A DNA stretch of 36,658 bases, from the NCBI RefSeq assembly GCF_003034985.1, contig NZ_PZKG01000034.1, forward strand, positions 1-36,658, written 5' to 3'. Shown here one piece after another: positions 1 to 7,000 of this stretch. Every line of letters begins with the position of its first letter. Position 1 is the first letter of the stretch. The notes under the pieces were generated by a model, which worked only from the letters and a program-made list of their open reading frames with translations, was not told the DNA's origin and did no database searches. Both the position numbers and the translations under genes were made by a program. Source of the DNA: Cereibacter changlensis JA139 (GTDB lineage Bacteria; Pseudomonadota; Alphaproteobacteria; Rhodobacterales; Rhodobacteraceae).

Positions 1-9
1 GCAACTGTC

Positions 10-71
10 AAGAGTGCTGTGTATCAAGCTGTCTGATAAGCTGTCTAAGAGTGCTGCCTATAAAGCTGTCT
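10..71. repeat. Two-copy 25-bp direct repeat, 37-bp period
   Basis: Two 25-bp units at 10-34 and 47-71 match at 22 of 25 positions. Each begins AAGAGTGCTG and ends AAGCTGTCT. A third AAGCTGTCT lies between them at 38-46, and GCAACTG brackets the block at 1-7 and 74-80. Iteron-like spacing could mean a replication-protein, recombinase or regulator binding array, but no such protein is seen to the left because the window begins here; more units may lie outside. Confidence 0.6.
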
Positions 72-548
72 AGGCAACTGCATCACAAGCTGAGATATGA
101 GCCTGATATGATCCGGGCCGAGAAGCTGACAGGATAGACAGGGATAATCCGTGCCCTTTCAGGGAACACGGGAGCATGTAACTGATACTGGTTCTTATGT
201 CTTAGGACGCAGGGCCAAGTCCGGCAGGCTCACCAGGTAGATACACAGGACGCACGGCTTCGCCGGGCATCCGCTGCATTCGGATTATGCTATACGTGCA
301 GAGCCGGCACCAGGTCGGATCACCCGTGGCGGATGCCAGATGAAGCAAGATGCCCGCCGGATCAAAGCGAATAGATACACCCGCAGCAGCGCCCGCCTAC
401 CGCCACAGCCTCAAGCGGTAGCCGCAGCCCCGCACAGCCCCGCCACACGGCCTCTGACCTGATCCGGCACGCTCGGCCTGCGCCCGGATGCAGCCACGCT
501 GTGCGGCCATTTCCGGGCTATGGTCTACTCAAGCGGGAACTGCGGCGA
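72..548. other. Gene-free stretch
   Basis: About 480 bases without a credible reading frame. Frames are short and no ribosome site precedes any of them. Composition is mixed and lower in GC than the region beyond 4 kb. I see no tRNA or strong terminator. It separates the repeat block from the end of the recombinase gene. Confidence 0.5.
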
Positions 549-1118
549 TCAAGCAGGCGGTGCAGCAGTGTCGCTGATGATGCGGTAGACAGACGCCCGA
601 CCGATGCCGAGTTGCTGCGCTATCTCCGTCGCCCCAACGCCTGCCGCCCGGAGCGCCTGCACTTCTGCTGACTTCGCTACGGCTGTCGGCTTCCGGCCTT
701 TGTACTTCCCCTCGGCCTTCGCCTTGGCGATACCCTCGCGCTGCCGCTCTAGCATGATGTCGCGCTCGAACTCTGCGACACTGCCGAGCATGTTCAGCAT
801 GAGCCTGCCTGTCGGCGTTGCAGTGTCGATGCCTAGCCCGAGGATGCGCAGACTAGCGCCCTTGTCGGTGATGCCCTTGAGCACGTCCAGCAGGTGACGG
901 ACAGACCGGGCCAGCCGGTCCAGCTTCGTTACCACGAGCACGTCACCAGTGCGGATGAAGCTCAGCGCCTCTGCAAGCTGCGCCCGTTCTGGCATGTCCA
1001 CCGACGACACCTGCTCACGGAAGATGCGTTCACAGCCCGCCGCAAGCAGGTCGCGCTCCTGCGCCTCGATCCCTGCTTTCTGGTCCAGTGTCGAAGTTCT
1101 GGCATAACCGACGAGCAT
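549..1118 (-). CDS. Serine recombinase (resolvase/invertase family)
   Basis: Small serine recombinase that would cut and rejoin DNA at short paired sites. The N-terminal half is the Resolvase catalytic domain: the start MLVGYARTST places the nucleophile at Ser9, and the 'VVTKLDRLARS' and 'GRLMLNMLGSVAEFERD' segments follow the family pattern. The last ~45 residues form a helix-turn-helix (ATEIAQQLGIGRASVYRI). The length of 189 aa is normal for the Tn3/Gin type. I chose the ATG at 1118 over a TTG at 1130 because GGGA stands about 7 bases before the ATG. It sits in the low-GC accessory segment. No transposase is near, so it may resolve dimers, invert a segment or mobilise the island; which one is unknown. 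Confidence 0.9.
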   Translation of the reverse strand: MLVGYARTSTLDQKAGIEAQERDLLAAGCERIFREQVSSVDMPERAQLAEALSFIRTGDVLVVTKLDRLARSVRHLLDVLKGITDKGASLRILGLGIDTATPTGRLMLNMLGSVAEFERDIMLERQREGIAKAKAEGKYKGRKPTAVAKSAEVQALRAAGVGATEIAQQLGIGRASVYRIISDTAAPPA

Positions 1119-1121
1119 CTT

Positions 1122-1251
1122 GTGTCCCAACTTGTCCCAATGAAGTCTTAAGACATACAGCGCCCGCCCGTCTCACAAGTCAAGTACAATGTGTATGGGA
1201 CAGTAAGGGAGCACAACTGAGACGCCCTGCTAGGGCAAGGCCAGTGAGACA
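1122..1251. repeat. Cluster of six TGRGAC motifs before the recombinase
   Basis: TGGGACA or TGAGAC occurs six times in 130 bases: on the minus strand at 1122-1129, 1133-1139 and 1171-1176, and on the plus strand at 1196-1202, 1218-1223 and 1245-1251. The three-and-three opposed layout lies directly upstream of the recombinase gene, where resolvase res sites usually lie. The same motif recurs at 3672-3679, 3684-3691 and 3813-3820. Function as a recombination site is inferred. Confidence 0.45.
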
Positions 1252-1442
1252 TGCCGGGCCGGAGATAGCAGCGGGCTGCTCTGGCTCAGCGGAGCAACTC
1301 GGCACAGCTACCCGGCAGCGGGAAGAATGCGCATGCACCTGGGCAGTGGAGCTACACCGCCCCTCGACACAGAGAAGACCGGCACGGGGGCAGCGCACGC
1401 GCGGGAAGGTATAGATAGCAGCACGCAAAAATGTTTCGGATT
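1252..1442. other. Gene-free part of the 1119-1529 intergenic gap
   Basis: No gene is supported here. The opposing frames are cysteine- and proline-rich or lack start signals. The gap also holds the motif cluster to its left and a sigma-70-like promoter to its right. Confidence 0.5.
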
Positions 1443-1470
1443 TTTACAGACGGGGTAACTTAAGTATGAT
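1443..1470 (+). promoter_or_regulatory. Sigma-70-like promoter for the small membrane gene
   Basis: TTTACA at 1443-1448 and TATGAT at 1465-1470 are 16 bases apart in an AT-rich pocket. The start codon at 1530 lies about 55 bases beyond the predicted transcription start. This is the only good housekeeping-type promoter I see in the accessory segment, and it could serve the three plus-strand genes that follow. Confidence 0.5.
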
Positions 1471-1529
1471 TTAGTTGCAGTGACTTAGCAACCTCCCGGC
1501 GAGACAGCCCACACCACAGGAAGCAGACT

Positions 1530-1709
1530 ATGTACGCAGCACTTGGACGGTTCGGGGCTCAGATCGGCACGCTACTCGGGCTGGTGCTCGCCTTGGCAAT
1601 CGCGCGGCACACCACAGTGTCTCTTTGGCTCGTTACCCCGGTATCCATTGCACTTATCTACCTGAGCGTGCTTGCCGTTAGCTTCGCCATCCAACGCTTG
1701 CGATACTAG
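1530..1709 (+). CDS. Small two-helix membrane protein (59 aa)
   Basis: Unrecognised small protein, probably in the inner membrane. The frame runs from ATG at 1530, after a good AGGA ribosome site, to TAG at 1709. It predicts two hydrophobic helices, about residues 11-26 (IGTLLGLVLALAIA) and 34-54 (LVTPVSIALIYLSVLAVSFAI), joined by a short ARHTTVSLW loop, with a basic end QRLRY. There is no family motif. It is the first gene after the promoter at 1443-1470 and precedes the 175-aa gene by 74 bases, so the two may be cotranscribed. Holin-like or toxin-like roles are possible only by size and topology; nothing in the sequence settles it. Confidence 0.55.
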   Translation: MYAALGRFGAQIGTLLGLVLALAIARHTTVSLWLVTPVSIALIYLSVLAVSFAIQRLRY

Positions 1710-1783
1710 CCCCATCGGGTTAACGCTCACTCTGAAGTACAACGCCTTGACGGCGGCTCTCACTTTCGGAGAAAACTAACGGC

Positions 1784-2311
1784 ATGGACGAGAAGTATCT
1801 TTATCACGAACTGTTGGGCGCGGATCACAGGATCGACCCCGTTGAGTACCGGCGAAAGTATAAGCCCGCAACAAAGAACGCCGACGGCATCCCGCTTCAC
1901 CTTGAAGATGAAGCCGAAAGGCGAGGCAAGATACTAGCCAAGAGTTACGAAGCAATCTACGACCACAACAAGCAGATGCTAAAGAACTTGGGCAAGGCTA
2001 CTAGCCAGATGCTGCGGACAGATGAGGGCAGCGTTGTTGCAGCCAACCATGCCGCCGTTATGACCGTACCTCCACTAGCCAACGCATTAGATCACGGGGA
2101 CAATCCACTGTGGGCAGTTACCGCCCTGCATTGGGTGCGCTCGCAAGAAGACACAGAATGGGTTTTTAGCCACCTGTGCGAAGCAGTTCACACCTATCGC
2201 AGCGTGGCAGGCATCCAGGCCCAACTCGGAACCGAAGCCACAGATAGCTTCGACGACATGAGTATGTATCTCACTGAGGCACTATACCAGTTCGACCATC
2301 GGCACTGCTGA
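1784..2311 (+). CDS. Hypothetical protein, 175 aa
   Basis: I do not recognise this protein. It is soluble and mostly helical, with an acidic and basic N-terminal third (residues 1-75, containing HLEDEAERRGKILAKSYEA) and a more hydrophobic C-terminal part (95-175) with two tryptophans in ALHWVRSQEDTEW. There is no signal peptide, membrane segment or nucleotide-binding motif. A GGAG lies about 12 bases before the ATG. Codon choice (many ATA, CTA, TTG and AAC/AAG codons) is unlike the stress and glycerol genes to the right, pointing to horizontal transfer. It lies 75 bases upstream of the 259-aa gene on the same strand, suggesting a two-gene unit. Confidence 0.7.
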   Translation: MDEKYLYHELLGADHRIDPVEYRRKYKPATKNADGIPLHLEDEAERRGKILAKSYEAIYDHNKQMLKNLGKATSQMLRTDEGSVVAANHAAVMTVPPLANALDHGDNPLWAVTALHWVRSQEDTEWVFSHLCEAVHTYRSVAGIQAQLGTEATDSFDDMSMYLTEALYQFDHRHC

Positions 2312-2385
2312 ATAAGAACGCACTGAATGGACGCCCCGGATCAACTGTTGCTCTGCATCAGCACTTAGCATCTCGCCCTGCCCGC

Positions 2386-3165
2386 ATGCAACTTCCGCCT
2401 AAGACACAAAGCTTGGAAACTGAGTTAATGGTCACCACAGCCTACGCGCTCAACAAACTACTTGCGGTCGCACACCGCCACCCTGTTAAGGACGCTCGGT
2501 TCTTGACAGTTCTCGCGGCTCACTTAGGGCTAAGCGGACCGGACGCAGAGTTTCTTGTGGTCGAGCAGGTGTACCGCCTACTTAGGCAAATAAAGCTAGA
2601 CATCGACGCCGCCGAATTAGACGATGCGGCAAGAAAAACAGTTGACACCAACTTATCACGCTTCTCCGGATTGGAGAACCTAACTCAGTATCATTACACC
2701 ATCGAGCAAGCGAGAGCTAAGTTCCTAAGTGCTGATAGCTTGGTTGGCTTATCAACTATAGACCACGAGCTTTCGGGAAGAGTGGAGTTCATAGACATTA
2801 GTCGAGAGGCCAAGGAGCTTGCCAACAGTTTCCGCAGCATCCGCGATGAAGTCGATACTAGTGGCATCAAGCCGGAATTGAAGGTCGTTCTACTGAAGCG
2901 ACTATCGCAAATCATAGCCGCGCTTGAGAACTATTACTTCTTTCGGGAGGATGAGTTAGCAGACATAACAGCGGGACTGGTAGGCAGTCTTGTTCTTAGC
3001 AGGCCCACAGACAAGGAGAGTGTAGCCATCTACGAAAGAGTAGCGGGAGTTCTAGGAAAGCTAATCTCGGCAGTCGGCGGCACAAACAAGTTCTTAGCCA
3101 GTGCTGACGGCGCTTTAAAAAATGGCCACGCACTCGCGGAGACACTACAATCGCTCAGAGGCTAA
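2386..3165 (+). CDS. Hypothetical protein, 259 aa
   Basis: Not recognised. The chain is predicted largely helical with regular leucines throughout and no cysteine; the final ~60 residues include a glycine-rich hydrophobic stretch (ITAGLVGSLVLS, about 195-206) and a second (VAGVLGKLISAVGG). No catalytic signature is visible. An alternative start, ATG at 2428 (residue 15), has GGA about 11 bases upstream and would remove a 14-residue leader. Low-GC codon use with many TTA, CTA and TTG leucines matches the preceding 175-aa gene and contrasts with the region after 4 kb. Its stop overlaps the stop of the opposing secreted-protein gene by 4 bases. Confidence 0.7.
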   Translation: MQLPPKTQSLETELMVTTAYALNKLLAVAHRHPVKDARFLTVLAAHLGLSGPDAEFLVVEQVYRLLRQIKLDIDAAELDDAARKTVDTNLSRFSGLENLTQYHYTIEQARAKFLSADSLVGLSTIDHELSGRVEFIDISREAKELANSFRSIRDEVDTSGIKPELKVVLLKRLSQIIAALENYYFFREDELADITAGLVGSLVLSRPTDKESVAIYERVAGVLGKLISAVGGTNKFLASADGALKNGHALAETLQSLRG

Positions 3166-3560
3166 GGACCGGCTAATGAAGATGTAAGTTCAAGCTCATT
3201 CAGCCTGCCCTCTAGTTCGCTGAGCCGCGCAGACAGCAGCGCATTCTCTTCGGATACAGCGGTGTACTTCATCACGACTTCACGAAGTGTCATAGTTTCA
3301 GCGCTGTTGCCGCTGCGCGATTGCGAAGCAGACAGGCTTGCCATATCCGCATCAAGTGCGTTCAATATCCTTGCATGACTGTTCAGGCTAACAACCTGCT
3401 CGTTGTGAAGGCATAGCAGATAGTCTAGGTTCTTGCCCACTTGTTGCTCAAAGCTGCTCGATGAGTAGGACGGAGGACTGCTGCAATAAGCAGCGGATAA
3501 TGTCGGTAGGCTTATTACAACGGCTGCTGCCGCAACTCCCACAAAGACCCTATACCGCAC
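3162..3560 (-). CDS. Secreted coiled-coil protein (132 aa)
   Basis: Probable exported protein of unknown role. Residues 1-24 form a Sec signal (basic MRYR, hydrophobic core VGVAAAAVVISLP, likely cleavage near LSAA). The mature part has two cysteines (Cys26 and Cys50), serine-rich linkers, and a C-terminal heptad-like coiled coil at about 95-128 (ENALLSARLSELEGRLNELE). Cys26 follows AAY, which is a poor lipobox, so a lipoprotein is unlikely. The GTG start is chosen because AGGAG lies about 7 bases upstream. The gene converges on the 259-aa gene with a 4-base overlap. A periplasmic immunity, surface-exclusion or spanin-like role could be imagined, but none is supported by a motif. Confidence 0.6.
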   Translation of the reverse strand: MRYRVFVGVAAAAVVISLPTLSAAYCSSPPSYSSSSFEQQVGKNLDYLLCLHNEQVVSLNSHARILNALDADMASLSASQSRSGNSAETMTLREVVMKYTAVSEENALLSARLSELEGRLNELELTSSLAGP

Positions 3561-3671
3561 TTCTTGCTCCTACGTTTCAAGATGACCGCCGTGACGAACG
3601 CAACCACTGGGGGTTGGCAGCACCTGCACGCCACTGTCAGACCTTGCCTCCCACATTTTAAAAGCGCAAGG

Positions 3672-3820
3672 TGGGACACAAAGTGAGACACATCAATCAA
3701 CCCCATGCGTGCGCTCCGAGCAGGATCAACGGGTTAGAAAGATGGAGGAGGGTCCGGTACCCGCCTCCAAATACAATCATCGACTTACATGACGACATGT
3801 GGCCCAAGAAGTTGGGACAC
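3672..3820 (+). repeat. TGRGACAC motifs at right edge of accessory segment
   Basis: TGGGACAC at 3672-3679, TGAGACAC at 3684-3691 and TGGGACAC at 3813-3820. They match the motif cluster in front of the recombinase at 1122-1251 and lie where composition climbs to the host level. They may mark the right boundary or attachment region of the island. Confidence 0.4.
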
Positions 3821-4086
3821 CGATTCCGACATTTACGATCGGGGCATGTGCTGTTGCAGTTCGACCGAGCCGTTCTCGCCACATATCCCCGAGCCGTCGC
3901 ACCGCCCGACAGCTTCCGCTGGCGGCGGATGCGCTTCACCACCCTGCGCGCCACCGGGACGAAGCGGATCGCGCCGGAACGGTGGCTCGACGATCCCGCC
4001 TCGCGCTCCAGCCTGTACGACGACAGCAGGATCGAGAGTGCAAGCGCCCCGGCTCTGGCTGTTCCTCATGCCGCAGGCTCGAGAAC

Positions 4087-4111
4087 GGAACCGGTTCGCT
4101 CAGGGGGAGTT
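4087..4111 (+). promoter_or_regulatory. EcfG-type promoter for kinase/receiver pair
   Basis: GGAAC at 4087-4091, 16 bases, then AGTT at 4108-4111. The alphaproteobacterial EcfG consensus is GGAAC-N16/17-CGTT, so only the weak first -10 base differs. It would give a leader of about 115 bases before the ATG at 4232. Confidence 0.6.
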
Positions 4112-4121
4112 CGCATTGATG

Positions 4122-4194
4122 GTGCTGTAGACGCCTCTGGGTTCTCGCGACGGCTGCTGAATGGCGCTTGGCTTCGAACTGTGATCTACAGCGC
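4122..4194 (+). repeat. Inverted repeat in the kinase leader
   Basis: GCTGTAGA at 4124-4131 is the exact reverse complement of TCTACAGC at 4185-4192; outward pairs extend it to ten positions with one G-U. The arms are about 53 bases apart, inside the predicted mRNA leader. This could be a long-range leader stem or a regulator site; no known riboswitch is recognised. Confidence 0.35.
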
Positions 4195-4231
4195 ATCGGT
4201 CGCTGATGCAGATGGAAAGGATCGGGGGAGC

Positions 4232-5680
4232 ATGGTTGAGGCAGGTGAAATTCTTGATGACCATCTCCGCGCTGCGGTCTTCGAAGCCGCGCCGCATGGC
4301 TATCTGATCCTCGATCCGGGCTTCACCATCATCGACGTCAATCAGCAGTACCTCGATCTGACCGGAACGCGGCGGGAAAATCTGGTGGGCGTCGCGATGT
4401 TCGACGCCTTTCCCGACAATCCCGATGATCCGACGGCCGATGGTGTCCGCAATCTTCGGCTGTCGCTCGAGACTGCGCGCGACACCGGCCGTCCGCATGC
4501 CATGGCGATCCAGAAATACGACATCCCGCTGCGCGGCCCCGAGGGCGGCTTTGTCGAGCGTCACTGGAAGCCGCTGAACACGCCGGTCCTGCGCGCGGGC
4601 GAGGTCGTGGCCCTGATCCATCACGTCGTCGACGTCACCGAGGAAGCGATCTTCCGGCGCGATCAGGCGATCCGCCTGCGTTCGGCGCAGCAACTCGACG
4701 ATCTCGCCTTCTGGGAATACGACCCCCGCACCGCCACGGTCTACGCCTCGCGCGCCTTCGCCGCCATGCTGGCTCTGCGCCCGAAGGAGGGCACGCTGCC
4801 TGCCGAGGACTACTTCGCCCGGGTCCATGCCGAGGATCGCGTCGGCGTGCAGGCCGCCTTCGACGACGTGATGGACGCGCCGGAGCACACCAGCGTCGCC
4901 TTCTCGCATCGCCTCACCCTGCCGGACGGCGCGACGCGCTGGCTCTCGTCCCATGGCGAGCTGGTGCGCGATCATCGCGACGCCCTGCCCCGCTTCGTCG
5001 TCGTCAGCCTCGACATCACCGACGCGAAGCAACAGGAGGAAAAACTCTCCAGGGCGCTGCAGGAGCGTGACCGGCTGCTGGCGCAGAAGGAGACGCTTCT
5101 GGGCGAGGTGAACCACCGCATCAAGAACAGCCTTCAGCTCGTGTCCAGCATCCTCAACACCGATGCGCGCAGGGCGGGCCCGGGCGAGGTGCGCGCGCGG
5201 CTGGAGCGGGCGGCGGCGCGTGTCCAGGCGGTGACCTCGGTGCATGAGATGCTCTACCGCTCGAACGAAGTCTCGACCGTCACCTTCGGCAGCTATCTGC
5301 ACGATCTTTGCGCCAATCTCGCGGCCGGCGATGCGGGAACGGCGGGCGCCGAGCTCATCTGCGAGGCGGTCGAGGTCCGGCTGCCGGCGGACAAGGCGAT
5401 CCCGCTGGCGTTGATCGTCAACGAGCTGGTCTCGAACGCGATCAAGCACGGGCTGGCGGGAAGCGAGAACGGGATCATCAGGGTGACGACCAGCCTGATG
5501 GGCAGGGACCTGGTGCTCGAGGTGACGGACAGCGGCGTCGGGAAGGCGGAGGGGGCGGAACAGGGTCTGGGGACGCGGATCATCGCCGGCCTCGTCGACC
5601 AGCTCTACGCCTCCATGAGCACAGGCGACGCGTCACCGGGGCACCGGGTCGTCATCCGGGCGCCGCTCGACACCCCATGA
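4232..5680 (+). CDS. PAS-PAS histidine kinase, HisKA_2/HWE type
   Basis: Cytoplasmic sensor kinase of 482 aa with no membrane segment. PAS 1 lies at about 13-130 (HGYLILDPGFTIIDVNQQYLDLTG) and PAS 2 at about 150-275, a PAS_3-like fold ending in VVVSLDITDAKQ. The dimerisation/phosphoacceptor helix is GEVNHRIKNSLQLV with His295. The ATPase domain has its N box at Asn397 (IVNELVSNAIKHG) and a G region near DSGVGKAEG. The ATG at 4232 is preferred over the longer frame from 3671: GGGGGAG precedes it, PAS 1 starts just after it, and an EcfG-type promoter lies upstream. Kinases of this class phosphorylate PhyR-type or single-domain receivers in the general stress response; the next gene, overlapping by 4 bases, is such a receiver. 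The signal sensed is unknown. Confidence 0.88.
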   Translation: MVEAGEILDDHLRAAVFEAAPHGYLILDPGFTIIDVNQQYLDLTGTRRENLVGVAMFDAFPDNPDDPTADGVRNLRLSLETARDTGRPHAMAIQKYDIPLRGPEGGFVERHWKPLNTPVLRAGEVVALIHHVVDVTEEAIFRRDQAIRLRSAQQLDDLAFWEYDPRTATVYASRAFAAMLALRPKEGTLPAEDYFARVHAEDRVGVQAAFDDVMDAPEHTSVAFSHRLTLPDGATRWLSSHGELVRDHRDALPRFVVVSLDITDAKQQEEKLSRALQERDRLLAQKETLLGEVNHRIKNSLQLVSSILNTDARRAGPGEVRARLERAAARVQAVTSVHEMLYRSNEVSTVTFGSYLHDLCANLAAGDAGTAGAELICEAVEVRLPADKAIPLALIVNELVSNAIKHGLAGSENGIIRVTTSLMGRDLVLEVTDSGVGKAEGAEQGLGTRIIAGLVDQLYASMSTGDASPGHRVVIRAPLDTP

Positions 5681-6060
5681 GCCTGCGTGTCCTGATCGTC
5701 GAGGACGAGTTCCTCATCGCGCTCGATCTTCAGGATCAGGTGGAAGCCCTGGGGCATCGGGTGACGGGCGTCGCGCGGGATGTCGAAAGCTGCAAGCTGT
5801 CCGCAGGCCGGGAACGTCCCGACCTCGCCCTGATGGATCTGCGGCTGGCGGGCGGCTCGTCCGGGATCGAGGCGTCGCGCTGGCTCCACGATGTTCTGGG
5901 CGTCCGTTGCATCTACATCAGCGGCAACCTCGACGATGGGACTCGGCAAGCCCTCGCGGGCGTGAAACCGCTCGCCTTTCTCGGCAAGCCCATCCTGACG
6001 CATCAGCTGGAGCGCGCCCTGAGCGACTGCTGCCGGGTCCTCGGAAAGGTCGCCGAGTGA
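5677..6060 (+). CDS. Single-domain response regulator
   Basis: Receiver-only protein of 127 aa. Acidic pair Glu9/Asp10, phosphoacceptor Asp54 (ALMDLRLAGG), Ser82 (YISGN) and Lys104 (LGKP) are all in place; the 'FxGKP' end is typical of the FAT GUY-like receivers found in alphaproteobacterial stress signalling. There is no output domain. The ATG overlaps the kinase stop as ATGA, so translation is coupled. It is probably a phosphate sink, shuttle or modulator between the kinase at 4232 and a PhyR protein. No PhyR (sigma-like domain plus receiver) lies in this window. Confidence 0.88.
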   Translation: MSLRVLIVEDEFLIALDLQDQVEALGHRVTGVARDVESCKLSAGRERPDLALMDLRLAGGSSGIEASRWLHDVLGVRCIYISGNLDDGTRQALAGVKPLAFLGKPILTHQLERALSDCCRVLGKVAE

Positions 6061-6203
6061 GCGATGAGGGCGGCGAAGCGAGGCCCGCGATCCTGCGCAG
6101 GGCAATCGCTGTCCGCACCTGCCGATGAGCGCAGCGCAAGGAGCTGCGGCAGGCCCGCGGTCTTCGGCGATTGAGCCTCGGGGGTGAAGTGCTGCGGAGC
6201 GCG

Positions 6204-6500
6204 TCAGATGTTGCCGCTCCAAAGCCGCGCCCCGCGCCTCCTGCACCGCCGCCACCTCTGCCGATAGGTCAGCGGTGCGACCGCTATCGCCCGCTTGAAG
6301 ATGCGGCGGAAGGCGGCGGTCTCGGCGCAGCCGACCTCGGCGGCAATCGCGTCGATCGAGACATCGGTCGTTTCCAGCATCTGCTTCGCCTCCTCGATCC
6401 GCAGGGTGCACGCCGCCAGATCGACCCCTGCGCCATTGCGTCCACAGGAAGGACGGCGAGACGCCGCTGGTGCAGGACGCCTGGTTGCGCTGGAGGTCCC
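6204..6500 (-). pseudogene. AraC/GlxA-family regulator remnant
   Basis: On the minus strand, residues RIEEAKQMLETTDVSIDAIA followed by AEVGCAETAAFRRIFKRAI are a clear AraC-family C-terminal helix-turn-helix. The preceding helix, SGVSPSFLWTQWRR, is readable only in a different frame, so a one-base shift lies near 6430-6440. No N-terminal domain is found in either frame: the sequence at higher coordinates runs into the VanZ-like gene's leader. No start codon or ribosome site fits. This is a decayed, truncated transcription factor. It occupies most of the gap between the receiver gene and the VanZ-like gene; the rest, 6061-6203, shows nothing. Confidence 0.65.
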
Positions 6501-6622
6501 GGCATGCCACATCGGCTTGAAGGCGCGGCTTCGGTGGACCCTCCCGCCAGGGCCGGCCGAGAGGGCTCCCCTGCCCGCGCAGGGTGCTTGCCAGCGGCGG
6601 GCCGGGGCTGGTAAGAGCGCGG

Positions 6623-6991
6623 ATGCGCAGCGCCATCCTCCATCCGCTCGGCCTCTCCGTCGTCATCACCGGCGTTCTTGCGGCCATCATCGGCTTCGGC
6701 ACGCTCTACCCGATGCCGTCCTCGCCGATGCTGGGCGGCAATGACAAGCTGCAGCATTTCGCAGCCTTCGCGGCGCTGGCTTTTCCGATCAGCCTCGCGC
6801 GGCCGAAGACGGCGCCCTACATGGTCGCGGCGGCGCTGCTCTATGGCGGGATCATCGAGGTGGCGCAGCCCTTCGTCGGCCGCGACCGCAGCCTCGGCGA
6901 CCTCATGGCCGATGTGACCGGCGCGGCGCTCGGGGCCGGCGCCGCGGTGCTGCTGAACCGGCTGCTCGGCGGCGTGCTGCGCCGCACCTGA
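6623..6991 (+). CDS. VanZ-like small membrane protein
   Basis: Membrane protein of 122 aa with about four hydrophobic helices. VanZ-like hallmarks are present: NDKLQHFAAFAALAF in the second helix region, the EVAQ acidic/glutamine pair (GGIIEVAQPFVGRDRS), and a conserved Asp in SLGDLMADVTGAALG. VanZ itself gives low-level teicoplanin resistance, but most members of this broad family have unknown function, possibly binding lipid or envelope precursors. I chose the ATG at 6623 rather than the in-frame upstream start at 6584, because the added residues lack helix character; the ribosome site is weak (GTAAGAG). The gene converges on the TerC gene, ten bases apart. Confidence 0.7.
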   Translation: MRSAILHPLGLSVVITGVLAAIIGFGTLYPMPSSPMLGGNDKLQHFAAFAALAFPISLARPKTAPYMVAAALLYGGIIEVAQPFVGRDRSLGDLMADVTGAALGAGAAVLLNRLLGGVLRRT

Positions 6992-7000
6992 GCGGCGCGT

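Larger units (their letters stand above)
3561..4231. other. Gene-free junction between island and core
   Basis: A frame open from 3671 reads into the histidine kinase, but residues before the ATG at 4232 are arginine/proline-rich with no domain character, and a promoter-like site lies inside it, so I treat it as non-coding. GC rises sharply after about 3850. Opposing frames of 60-110 codons in 3790-4200 overlap each other and resemble nothing known. The stretch may contain the debris of a gene cut by island insertion. Confidence 0.5.

Noticed and set aside
10-71. CRISPR array
   Set aside because: Only two units with 12-base spacing and mismatched repeats, and no cas genes; the spacing is far too short.
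1180-1428. 82-codon cysteine-rich minus-strand frame between recombinase and membrane gene
   Set aside because: No ribosome site, irregular codon use, and overlaps the motif cluster; not supported as a gene.
3671-4231. 187-residue N-terminal extension of the histidine kinase
   Set aside because: No domain or membrane helix, starts with a GTG lacking a ribosome site inside the island edge, and contains an EcfG-type promoter; the ATG at 4232 has a strong ribosome site.
4100-5449. 449-codon open frame opposite the histidine kinase
   Set aside because: It mirrors the kinase codon by codon, is rich in Arg, Gly, Asp and Leu without domain structure, and has no ribosome site; such frames are common opposite GC-rich genes.
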